This document shows positions 1 through 4,688 of a stretch of 5,077 bases of DNA, in pieces. The notes under the pieces were generated by a model. The model saw only the letters and a list, made by a program, of their open reading frames with translations. It was not told the DNA's origin and did no database searches. The stretch comes from a bacterium (GTDB taxonomy: Bacteria > Pseudomonadota > Gammaproteobacteria > Burkholderiales > Methylophilaceae): assembly GCA_027310505.1 (NCBI GenBank), contig DAIDAS010000133.1, positions 1 through 5,077 of the forward strand, in the 5' to 3' direction. Both the position numbers and the translations under genes were made by a program. Positions within the stretch are counted from its first letter, which is position 1. Each line of letters begins with the position of its first letter.

Positions 1-29
1 CTATCAAACGGTCGATTGGTCTGACTCAT
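1..29 (-). CDS. Possible divergent gene, first codons only
   Basis: On the minus strand an ATG at 29-27 opens a frame reading MSQTNRPFD that continues off the left edge without a stop. A weak GAG-containing purine stretch lies about 8 bases upstream of it. A gene diverging from a flavodoxin-type oxidoreductase gene is often its transcriptional regulator, but nine residues do not allow a family to be named. The only support is the open frame, a plausible start and the divergent layout with a 62-bp gap to the next gene. It could equally be chance. Confidence 0.3.
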
Positions 30-57
30 TTTACTCAATCAGCAGTATGGTTTTAAC
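30..57 (+). promoter_or_regulatory. Weak candidate promoter of the flavodoxin-like gene
   Basis: A -35-like TTTACT (30-35) and a -10-like TTTAAC (52-57) are separated by 16 bp, each matching the sigma-70 consensus at four of six positions. The short gap also holds GATTG (14-18) facing CAATC (36-40), and two ACTCA copies 9 bp apart (24-28, 33-37), which could be a regulator site. All matches are short and the call is tentative. Confidence 0.25.
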
Positions 58-91
58 GCTTCAATCTACCTAGTTCCTAAGGAGAATCAGA

Positions 92-646
92 ATGACAAAA
101 GTCGTCGTGGTATACCACAGTGGGTATGGTCACACCCAAAAGCAGGCTGAGGCAATCGCAAAAGGAGCCAATGCGGAATTGGTGGCAATCGATGCCCAAG
201 GCAATCTGGACGACAAGAGTTGGGAGGCACTGGATGCAGCCGACGCCATCGTTATGGGGTCGCCGACCTATATGGGATCGGTCAGTTGGCAGTTCAAGAA
301 ATTTGCCGATGATTCATCCAGAAGGTGGTTTACACAGGCGTGGAAAGATAAGGTATTTGGCGGGTTCACCAACTCGGCGACGATGAACGGTGATAAGTTG
401 GCCACGCTGCAATACCTCTTTACTTTTGCCATGCAACACAGTGGCATTTGGGTGGGTACAGGGTTGATGCCGTCCAACAGCAAGGCTGCGCAGCGCAATG
501 ACATTAACTTTGTGGGTTCATTCTCGGGCGCCATGATGCAAACGCCGTCCGATGCCGGTGTCGATGAACTGTTCCCTGGGGATCTGGAAACAGCAAGGCT
601 CTTCGGCGAAAGAGTTTCTGCGATAACGAAGCAATTGCGTGGCTGA
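92..646 (+). CDS. Flavodoxin-fold NAD(P)H-dependent FMN oxidoreductase (WrbA-like)
   Basis: This is a 184-aa cytoplasmic flavodoxin-fold protein, probably an FMN-dependent reductase of quinones or similar acceptors. The N-terminal strand KVVVVYHSGYGHT (3-15) is followed by a glycine/serine/threonine phosphate-binding loop. GSPTYMGS (56-63) sits where WrbA-type proteins carry the second FMN loop, and GFTNSAT (91-97) occupies the third FMN-contacting position. The length is usual for single-domain WrbA/NAD(P)H:quinone oxidoreductases (about 180-200 aa). The WrbA HGG signature after the third loop is not evident, so this is a relative rather than WrbA itself. The start is firm: AAGGAG at 79-84 lies 7 bases before ATG. 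The gene stands alone, convergent with the transporter gene. Family assignment is strong; the physiological acceptor is unknown. Confidence 0.88.
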   Translation: MTKVVVVYHSGYGHTQKQAEAIAKGANAELVAIDAQGNLDDKSWEALDAADAIVMGSPTYMGSVSWQFKKFADDSSRRWFTQAWKDKVFGGFTNSATMNGDKLATLQYLFTFAMQHSGIWVGTGLMPSNSKAAQRNDINFVGSFSGAMMQTPSDAGVDELFPGDLETARLFGERVSAITKQLRG

Positions 647-656
647 TTGTTTGGCG

Positions 657-678
657 GGCCATCTTCCGGAAGATGGCC
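657..678. terminator. Perfect 22-bp palindrome between convergent genes, probable bidirectional terminator
   Basis: GGCCATCTTCC (657-667) is followed at once by its exact reverse complement (668-678), beginning 11 bases after the stop of the flavodoxin-like gene. Folded, it gives a 9-bp stem with a CCGG loop. No long T-run follows on either strand, so it would be an imperfect intrinsic terminator. A second short hairpin, GGGCA (692-696) with TGCCC (700-704), and a further GGCCATCT copy (713-720) lie between it and the stop of the transporter gene. Location between convergent stops is the main functional argument. Confidence 0.55.
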
Positions 679-726
679 TCTGGCTGTTCCAGGGCAGGCT
701 GCCCAAGGATTTGGCCATCTGAGGGC

Positions 727-1983
727 TCAAGTTTGAATCGTTAATACAAGCATTGAAATTGCACAGATCGCCATTACCGTAGCCGCGGCAATACCGAGGA
801 GGCGTAGGCGACCCTTGATGACAAAATCGCCAAGAACTCTGGGCAGCCCCGCCAGCCAAAGAATGATAAACAGGAGCGGCACGGCAACAATCCCGTTCAC
901 AATCGCACTCCAATAAAGTGCTTTTATTGGATCAATTGCCGTGAAATCAAGAGCCGCGCCTCCGATCGTGGCGACAGTAATGACGGCGTAAAAGGTACGC
1001 GCCTCTGCGGGCTGAAGGGATAAGCCGCTCGGCCGTTCAAGTGACTCTGCCACGGCATAGGCGGCGGAGCCTGCAAGCACGGGAACGGCAAGCAAGCCAC
1101 TGCCAATGATGCCAAGTGAAAACAGCAGAAATGCAAATGATCCCACCACCGGCTTTAATGCTTCTGCCGCCTGGCGCGTGGTCTGAATGTCGGTTACACC
1201 TGAAACATGCAGGGTCACTGCGGTTGTAAGCATGATAAAGAATGCAATCGTGCAGGAAACGGCCATGCCGAAAGCGGTCTCATGACGCACCCGCCGTAAT
1301 TCCCTAACCAGATGCCTGGTAGTTGCCGATTTGGAGTGGCGCCTGACCTTTCGCTCTTCTATCTCATGGGCGGTTTGCCAAAAAAACAAGTAAGGACTGA
1401 TGGTGGTGCCGAAAATGGCTACAACCATACTGACATACTCGGACGACCACTGGATTTTTGGCAGGAATGCGTCGCGTATGACCTCCTGCCAGGGGATATG
1501 TACAGTAAATATCACTCCGGCATAAGCAAGTAACGAGAGGGTTAGCCATTTCAATACCCTGATATAGCGTTCATAAGGCACCTGCACCTGAAGAAAAACG
1601 CACAGTAGCCCGGCGCCAAGTGAATAAATATGCTGAGGGCCGCCAACAAGCAGTTGTATTGCATCACCGATTGCAGCCAAGTCTGCGGCAATGTTGAGTG
1701 TATTGGCTACCAGCAGGGCGCCGACCATGATCAGAAGCAATGGCCTGGGGAGGTTTTTGTGCATATTGGCCGCCAATCCCTGATCCGTGACCACGCCGAT
1801 GCGCGCACAAATGGCTTGTACTGCGACTACCAAAGGCCATGCAAACACTACACTCCACAGGCTATGCAATCCTAGTTGTGCACCCGCCTGAGAGTACGTT
1901 GCAATGCCGCTGGGATCGTCGTCGGCAGCACCGGTAACTAGGCCCGGGCCAACCCGGCGCAGTACTCCTGGGATTTTTAGCAT
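727..1983 (-). CDS. NRAMP-family divalent metal transporter, variant metal-site motifs
   Basis: A 418-aa inner-membrane protein with about eleven hydrophobic segments, matching the usual size and LeuT-like topology of NRAMP transporters. These import divalent cations, classically Mn2+ or Fe2+ with protons. The N-terminus VGPGLVTGAADDDPSGIATY (11-30) aligns with the first helix. The family's DPGN reads DPSG (23-26), so the metal-binding Asn is Gly. In helix six FGTTISPYLFFW (191-202) replaces the canonical MPH with SPY (196-198), so the Met ligand is Ser. These changes mark a divergent subfamily whose substrate cannot be assumed. A basic cytoplasmic loop (about 205-236) is rich in Arg, Lys and His. 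The ATG fits the family N-terminus, but no clear Shine-Dalgarno precedes it. It is transcribed alone, with a 236-bp gap upstream. Confidence 0.87.
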   Translation of the reverse strand: MLKIPGVLRRVGPGLVTGAADDDPSGIATYSQAGAQLGLHSLWSVVFAWPLVVAVQAICARIGVVTDQGLAANMHKNLPRPLLLIMVGALLVANTLNIAADLAAIGDAIQLLVGGPQHIYSLGAGLLCVFLQVQVPYERYIRVLKWLTLSLLAYAGVIFTVHIPWQEVIRDAFLPKIQWSSEYVSMVVAIFGTTISPYLFFWQTAHEIEERKVRRHSKSATTRHLVRELRRVRHETAFGMAVSCTIAFFIMLTTAVTLHVSGVTDIQTTRQAAEALKPVVGSFAFLLFSLGIIGSGLLAVPVLAGSAAYAVAESLERPSGLSLQPAEARTFYAVITVATIGGAALDFTAIDPIKALYWSAIVNGIVAVPLLFIILWLAGLPRVLGDFVIKGRLRLLGIAAATVMAICAISMLVLTIQT

Positions 1984-2107
1984 AAATGTAATCTATTGCT
2001 TTGATCTGACACTACAGCGGGCCTGTGCTGGCTATTTAAGCCGGCAATCTGGTTAAGTTAATGGGTTTTGGCAACGGTAGAACATACGCCGGGTAACTTT
2101 CTTGGTC

Positions 2108-2138
2108 CTTACAAAAACTGCTTTGGAGTTTTTTTAAG
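2108..2138. repeat. A/T-rich inverted repeat in the gap between the transporter and winged-helix genes
   Basis: CTTACAAAAACT (2108-2119) faces AGTTTTTTTAAG (2127-2138) across a 7-base loop GCTTTGG, with one mismatch in twelve. On the minus strand it lies about 80 bases downstream of the winged-helix gene's stop and could act as a weak terminator, but the stem is mostly A:T pairs. The rest of the 1984-2219 gap shows no gene I can support. It must also hold the promoter of the transporter gene, which I could not place with confidence. Confidence 0.3.
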
Positions 2139-2219
2139 AAAACCTTGGGTGCTACGACGCCAGGCACGCCGGCTGCAACAAAGTCTGTCTTACCACGTCA
2201 TTTCGGGCCTGCCTAAATA

Positions 2220-2585
2220 CTATCTCTCGGTATGTACCCTGATGTCGAGGTTCTTTGAAGTTTGAACATCAATTGGGTAATAGCCGCCCCATACCCCATA
2301 GAGCGTTGAGTCGGGCAGTTCAGCGACCGATGTATCCTGATGTGAAACCAATCGGGCGTGAGAGGTTTCTCTTGGGACTGGCTGCTGTTTGGGGAGCCCA
2401 TACACAGCAACAGTTTTTCCGTTAATACGCGTTTTGCCAGACACAACAACCTGACCAGTGTTCACCATGGTTACCAGCGCGCCTGTAACCAGGGGCGGTG
2501 ACAGCGCTAACTCATGAACAATCTGGGAGCGGGATTTTTCTCCGGAGGCAAGGGCTTTAATAATTGCGGTGGTAGTCGTCATCAT
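2220..2585 (-). CDS. Small winged-helix DNA-binding protein
   Basis: A 121-aa protein read from the first of two adjacent ATG codons (2585-2583 and 2582-2580). Residues 7-45 form a predicted helix-turn-helix: IIKALASGEKSRSQIVHEL, then the recognition-helix region SPPLVTGALVTMVNTGQ. A short strand-turn-strand wing, VVVSGKTRINGKTVAVYGL (46-64), follows. This layout is typical of winged-helix proteins that control transcription or phage/plasmid-type modules. The C-terminal half (65-121) is polar, lacks a recognisable domain, and includes YGVWGGYYPID. The frame could begin earlier at a TTG (2621-2619), but neither start has a Shine-Dalgarno and the earlier one lies inside a strong hairpin, so ATG is preferred. 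The target is unknown; repeated elements upstream suggest self-regulation (inference). Confidence 0.6.
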   Translation of the reverse strand: MMTTTTAIIKALASGEKSRSQIVHELALSPPLVTGALVTMVNTGQVVVSGKTRINGKTVAVYGLPKQQPVPRETSHARLVSHQDTSVAELPDSTLYGVWGGYYPIDVQTSKNLDIRVHTER

Positions 2586-2601
2586 AAAAAGATAAGTGAT
2601 T

Positions 2602-2677
2602 AAAAAGGGGCCACTCGCCAAATCGATTCAGTGGAGGGAGCATCAAAGGGGAGATGCCTGATCGGTTTGGGAGTGGC
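2602..2677 (-). terminator. Long stem-loop plus T-run in the leader of the winged-helix gene (attenuator or terminator)
   Basis: On the minus strand GCCACTCCCAAACCGATCAG (2677-2658) can pair with the segment 2631-2610. That gives about 19 base pairs, made of blocks of 7, 5, 4 and 3 separated by two single-base bulges and one mismatch. The loop contains its own 5-bp stem, GCATC/GATGC (2657-2653 with 2644-2640). The outer stem is followed by CCCTTTTT (2609-2602), so the whole has the form of an intrinsic terminator. It ends only 16 bases before the ATG at 2585. It may attenuate the winged-helix transcript, or stop readthrough from the right. Pairing is directly visible; function is inferred. 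Confidence 0.5.
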
Positions 2678-2698
2678 TTAACAGTAAAGTTGAGAGTG

Positions 2699-2728
2699 AT
2701 TATGAATTAACAAGAGCTAAGGCATCAA
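2699..2728 (-). promoter_or_regulatory. Candidate sigma-70 promoter for the winged-helix gene
   Basis: On the minus strand a -35-like TTGATG (2728-2723) and a -10-like CATAAT (2704-2699) are 18 bp apart, matching consensus at four and five of six positions. Transcription would begin near 2692, giving a leader of roughly 107 bases that includes the whole stem-loop described at 2602-2677. The A/T-rich setting fits a promoter, but such matches are common in A/T-rich DNA. Confidence 0.35.
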
Positions 2729-2731
2729 ATA

Positions 2732-2784
2732 TTATGGAGCCAAACAATAAAGTGTTATGGTACCAAACTACTATGGTGTTTGGC
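2732..2784. repeat. Repeated GTTTGG/CCATAA elements, operator-like
   Basis: The plus strand has two near-identical copies of TTATGGNNCCAAAC, at 2732-2745 (centre AG) and 2755-2768 (centre TA), exactly 23 bp apart. A partial third unit has CTATGG (2771-2776) followed by GTTTGGC (2778-2784). The last forms an inverted pair with GCCAAAC at 2739-2745, and the centre of the second copy, TGGTACCA, is itself a palindrome. The cluster sits just upstream of the candidate promoter at 2699-2728, where an activator or autoregulator would bind. The winged-helix protein is the obvious candidate (inference). Confidence 0.45.
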
Positions 2785-2809
2785 TATGCCTGTTATACGG
2801 GCAAATAAG

Positions 2810-2837
2810 AAAAAAAGAGGCGGGAAAAATCCCGCCT
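2810..2837 (-). terminator. Strong intrinsic terminator of the minus-strand metal-protein unit
   Basis: AGGCGGGA (2818-2825) and TCCCGCCT (2830-2837) form a perfect 8-bp, G/C-rich stem around a 4-base loop. On the minus strand it is followed by CTTTTTTT (2817-2810), the classic rho-independent pattern. It lies 266 bases downstream of the stop of the ferritin-like frame. The intervening stretch 2838-3103 shows no gene I can support, only a pair of TGTAACAA direct repeats 10 bp apart (2949-2956, 2959-2966). Confidence 0.8.
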
Positions 2838-3103
2838 GAGTAGGGAGTAGGAGATAAAGCACAGATCGCATGTGAAATTGGGTTAACACATGATGGTGAG
2901 TATTAGAGCATCCGAATGTAAATCAAATATTTCGGAATCAGGCAATGTTGTAACAATGTGTAACAAGCCGGATCAGGGTGGCGCGTTTTGGATCAGAAAG
3001 CTGTGGAAAGGGTCGCGCCTAATCGATGCCCCAGGGTTGGTAGTGACCGCCATCGTCCGAAAGGCAGGGTGATCGTCACGACGTTGCTGGCCTTCAGCCT
3101 GCC

Positions 3104-3418
3104 TTAGCCAATAAATGCCGCCGGTACCGGATCTTCTCCCAGTGCGCTTAACAGAATTGCCCAGTGCATCGTTTCATCGCCTAGAATACTCCCGGCGGCC
3201 GTGGTTAATTCCTTGTTGTGGAACTTCGGTAACGCGCCCAGGTAAGCACTGGCAGCACCCTTTTCCAGTCCGGCAGCAAATTGCAGTACATCCGCTTGCG
3301 ATTTCAACTGATCCAGCGGAAACGCATATTCGGCAGTACCTTTCGCAATAACTGGTCTGCCGCCCAGATGGAGCCCCCACGATTGAAGCCGATAACTGTG
3401 TTTTTCATAACCTTGCCG
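3104..3418 (-). pseudogene. Ferritin-like (Ferritin_2/PF13668 type) protein, 5'-truncated remnant
   Basis: The open frame gives 104 residues after a TGA at 3421-3419. It resembles the C-terminal part of the ferritin-like proteins, often exported, that form a four-helix bundle with a possible di-metal site. YEKHSYRLQSWGLHLGGRPV matches the second helix and the conserved GG-x-PV turn. QADVLQFAAGLEKGAASAYL is the third helix with its Glu. ILGDETMHWAILLSALGE is the fourth helix with an ExxH pair, and the protein ends PVPAAFIG as relatives do. The first helix, the usual signal peptide and a credible start are missing. The same frame upstream of the TGA, from an ATG at 3466, reads only MWTSLPGQIDISLDF. 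A TTG at 3307 could start a 67-aa fragment, but it has no family support. The metal site cannot be complete, so a decayed gene is likely. Confidence 0.65.
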
Positions 3419-3423
3419 TCAAA

Positions 3424-3603
3424 AATCCAGAGATATGTCAATTTGACCTGGCAATGATGTCCACATTTACTGATGGCAAGATCGATCATATGGAGTGCAT
3501 GGCGAGCGGGGGAAACGTCTGCCGTTTTAAGGTCACGCCAAAATCGTAGTAGCCATCTTGATGGCCGGGCATGTGCGTAATATGAACGGACGTTTTCGGC
3601 CAT
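3424..3603 (-). pseudogene. Unrecognised coding segment, apparently frameshifted
   Basis: From ATG at 3603 the frame MAENVR... stays open to 3304, but its last third only shadows the ferritin-like frame. A second frame (3602-3486) reads well from VHITHMPGHQDGYYDF through VTLKRQTFPPLAMHSI and then hits TGA. The first frame then continues plausibly with DLAISKCGHHCQVKLTYLW and IFDGKV. Removing one C near 3588 would join MAENV to VHITHMPGH, and a second shift near 3488 would restore the first frame. I therefore read this as the 5' part of a gene with two frameshifts whose 3' end was lost at the junction with the ferritin-like remnant near 3420. The His/Met-rich HITHMPGH could bind metal. I do not recognise the family; coding status is uncertain. 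Confidence 0.3.
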
Positions 3604-3662
3604 TAAGCAGTTATTTGAGATTGGATGATTGCCTGCTGTTCAGGCCAGAGGGGGCGTGCGAG

Positions 3663-3863
3663 CTATGTCTGTCGTTCGGCAAGGTCATTCAGGAGCTGTG
3701 CAATATCCCACTCGCAGCCACCACAGCCCGAGATGGCACCGGTCCATCTGGAAATAGCATCCATACTCATGCCTTGCTCGAACAGGGTTTGAATATTGCC
3801 ACGCGTTGTGCCGCTGCAATGGCACATGACTTCATCTTCCGGGTTGGCATTATTCGCGTTCAT
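3663..3863 (-). CDS. BFD-like [2Fe-2S]-binding protein
   Basis: A 66-aa protein that matches the bacterioferritin-associated ferredoxin (BFD/Fer2_BFD) domain almost end to end. C14-x-C16 opens the domain in MCHCSGTTRGNIQTLFEQG, and C47-x-x-C50 closes it in SGCGGCEWDIAQLL. The CxC...CxxC spacing is what the family uses to hold one [2Fe-2S] cluster. Classical Bfd delivers electrons to bacterioferritin to release iron; BFD domains also occur as stand-alone or fused cluster carriers. AGGAAG (3876-3871) 7 bases before the ATG supports this start. The ATG also overlaps, as ATGA, the stop of a 15-codon micro-ORF (3907-3860). It lies between the zinc-ribbon-like gene and the ferritin-like remnant, on the same strand. 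Whether it serves a ferritin here is inference. Confidence 0.82.
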   Translation of the reverse strand: MNANNANPEDEVMCHCSGTTRGNIQTLFEQGMSMDAISRWTGAISGCGGCEWDIAQLLNDLAERQT

Positions 3864-3943
3864 GGATTTTCTTCCTGATCGAGCATGATGTTGTTGTCCT
3901 GAGCCATCTAAGCCGCTGGTCGAGTGGAATCTTCGGGTTTCAT
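3860..3943 (-). other. Abutting micro-ORFs between the zinc-ribbon-like and BFD-like genes
   Basis: Directly after the TAA of the zinc-ribbon-like gene (3946-3944) comes ATG (3943), reading MKPEDSTRPAA to a TAG (3910-3908). ATG follows at 3907, reading MAQDNNIMLDQEENP to a TGA (3862-3860) that overlaps the BFD-like ATG as ATGA. All three are in one frame. No Shine-Dalgarno precedes either micro-ORF, so they may be translated only by reinitiation, be the remains of one 27-codon small gene split by TAG, or be chance. Confidence 0.25.
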
Positions 3944-4135
3944 TTAAGTAGGGACTGCCGTCTGCAAGATTTCAGGATGGCGGTCTTTGCACGACTTGCA
4001 AATCCAGCGCTGGTGCATTTTATCTACGGAGATCACTTGAACGCCTCCAGCGGTTGGGCATGAACTCTTGCACTGGGTACAGAATTTGTTTCCATGCTGA
4101 ATGGAGGACATCCACGGTGCTGCGGACTTGGGCAT
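3944..4135 (-). CDS. Small Cys-rich zinc-ribbon-like protein
   Basis: A 63-aa soluble protein with two cysteine knuckles: FCTQCKSSC (C19, C22, C26) and WICKSCKDRH (C46, C49, H53). Two CxxC pairs 24 residues apart are typical of zinc-ribbon or treble-clef folds that bind one Zn2+, or possibly another thiophilic metal. No signal peptide or membrane helix is present. I do not recognise a named family. The ATG has only a weak AGGCAG-type ribosome site. It is, however, the first start about 26 bases after the predicted transcription start, which supports both start and promoter. A second ATG (4111-4109) leaves both knuckles intact but has no ribosome site. The gene heads the minus-strand unit with the BFD-like gene. 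Confidence 0.55.
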   Translation of the reverse strand: MPKSAAPWMSSIQHGNKFCTQCKSSCPTAGGVQVISVDKMHQRWICKSCKDRHPEILQTAVPT

Positions 4136-4151
4136 GATCTGCCTGGCTGAC

Positions 4152-4195
4152 TAGGGGGTAAGACCCCATCATACCCCCCGTAACGGTGCCGACAA
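4152..4195 (-). promoter_or_regulatory. Candidate promoter with CsoR/RcnR-like G-tract operator
   Basis: On the minus strand TTGTCG (4195-4190, -35) and TATGAT (4173-4168, -10) are 16 bp apart and match consensus at four and five of six positions. The spacer ends in a G6 tract flanked as TAC-GGGGGG-TA (4182-4172). A second tract, TA-GGGGG-TA on the plus strand (4152-4160), lies at the predicted transcription start. A G/C tract of 4-6 between short inverted A/T-rich arms is the operator style of CsoR/RcnR/FrmR repressors, which sense Cu, Ni/Co or formaldehyde. The leader could also form a GGGG/CCCC hairpin. No such repressor gene is in the window. Confidence 0.45.
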
Positions 4196-4688
4196 CCCCA
4201 TTCTGAGTTTGAATGCTAGGATTTGCTCTGAATGGTCTTTACTTGGCATTCTGCCGAGAGCGTAGCTTCCGTTTCAGATACCTGCTGGCGCAGGGGGGGG
4301 TGCTCTATTGCTGACGAGGCCCTCGCCCGTATGGCGGGTAATCGGAGCCTTGGTAGTCGGATTTGTCCTGGTTGCAGTGGGCTTTTTATTCAGATGAAGA
4401 TGAATGACCGCTATTGGCTTGGAAACGGACGCTGGTGGGACGATGGGCAAGGGCGATTGTCGACCAAAAGCCCTCATTCATTCAACCATAAAGAATCAGG
4501 CACGCATCAAGCTACTTCAATGAGTACGCCTTCATGTCCATGATTTACAACAATGCACAAATCCAGTATGTACTTTTTTTGATGAGTACCGGCCATTAAA
4601 AGTCATTCGTGAGATGTGTCTTTTCCTTTGGAAGGAAAATCGCCCAGCTTGCATAAAAACCGCTCATGCGATGAAATTACATTAAGCC
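4196..4688. other. Stretch without a confident gene; possible broken membrane micro-ORF
   Basis: On the plus strand ATG at 4213 opens a 33-codon frame, MLGFALNGLYLAF... to a TGA at 4312-4314, without a ribosome site. It crosses a run of eight G (4293-4300). In the frame one shift away the sequence continues as LLLTRPSPVWRVIGAL then VVGFVLVAVGFLFR and stops at 4395-4397, with a clear transmembrane-like segment. A one-base change in the G8 run would fuse the two into a membrane protein of about 60 aa. From 4398 to 4620 I see no supported feature beyond a T7 run (4574-4580). A weak promoter-like pair, TTGCAT (4649-4654) and TGAAAT (4672-4677), lies just ahead of the next gene. Confidence 0.25.
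4621..4639. repeat. Perfect inverted repeat upstream of the membrane-sensor gene
   Basis: TTTTCCTT (4621-4628) and AAGGAAAA (4632-4639) are exact reverse complements around a 3-base centre TGG, 49 bases before the start codon at 4689 and 10 bases before the weak -35-like TTGCAT. Its symmetry suggests a dimeric regulator's operator rather than a terminator, since no T-run follows. Function is not shown by the sequence. Confidence 0.4.

Noticed and set aside
518..913. Minus-strand 131-codon frame across the convergent gap
   Set aside because: It overlaps both the flavodoxin-like and transporter genes out of frame and runs through the palindrome; it is a shadow.
2068..2265. Plus-strand 65-codon frame starting at TTG
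   Set aside because: No ribosome site or motif; it overlaps the end of the winged-helix gene and spans an A/T-rich inverted repeat.
2949..2966. Two TGTAACAA copies 10 bp apart
   Set aside because: Helically phased and suggestive of a binding site, but only two short copies in a gap with no gene starting nearby.
2890..3072. Plus-strand 60-codon frame
   Set aside because: No ribosome site, composition unlike a protein, no recognisable motif, and it lies in the gap between the ferritin-like stop and its terminator.
3304..3423. C-terminal part of the MAENVR frame as true protein
   Set aside because: In this interval the ferritin-like frame carries the family-specific sequence, so the MAENVR frame is only its out-of-frame shadow here.
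3631..3645. Short GCCTG/CAGGC hairpin after the BFD-like gene
   Set aside because: Only five base pairs and no T-run, too weak to call a terminator.
4274..4477. Minus-strand 67-codon Pro/Thr-rich frame
   Set aside because: Low-complexity antisense reading without a ribosome site or recognisable family.
4232..4543. Plus-strand 103-codon frame
   Set aside because: Random-looking composition, no ribosome site, no domain. The alternative frame through 4308-4397 has a clearer membrane-protein character.
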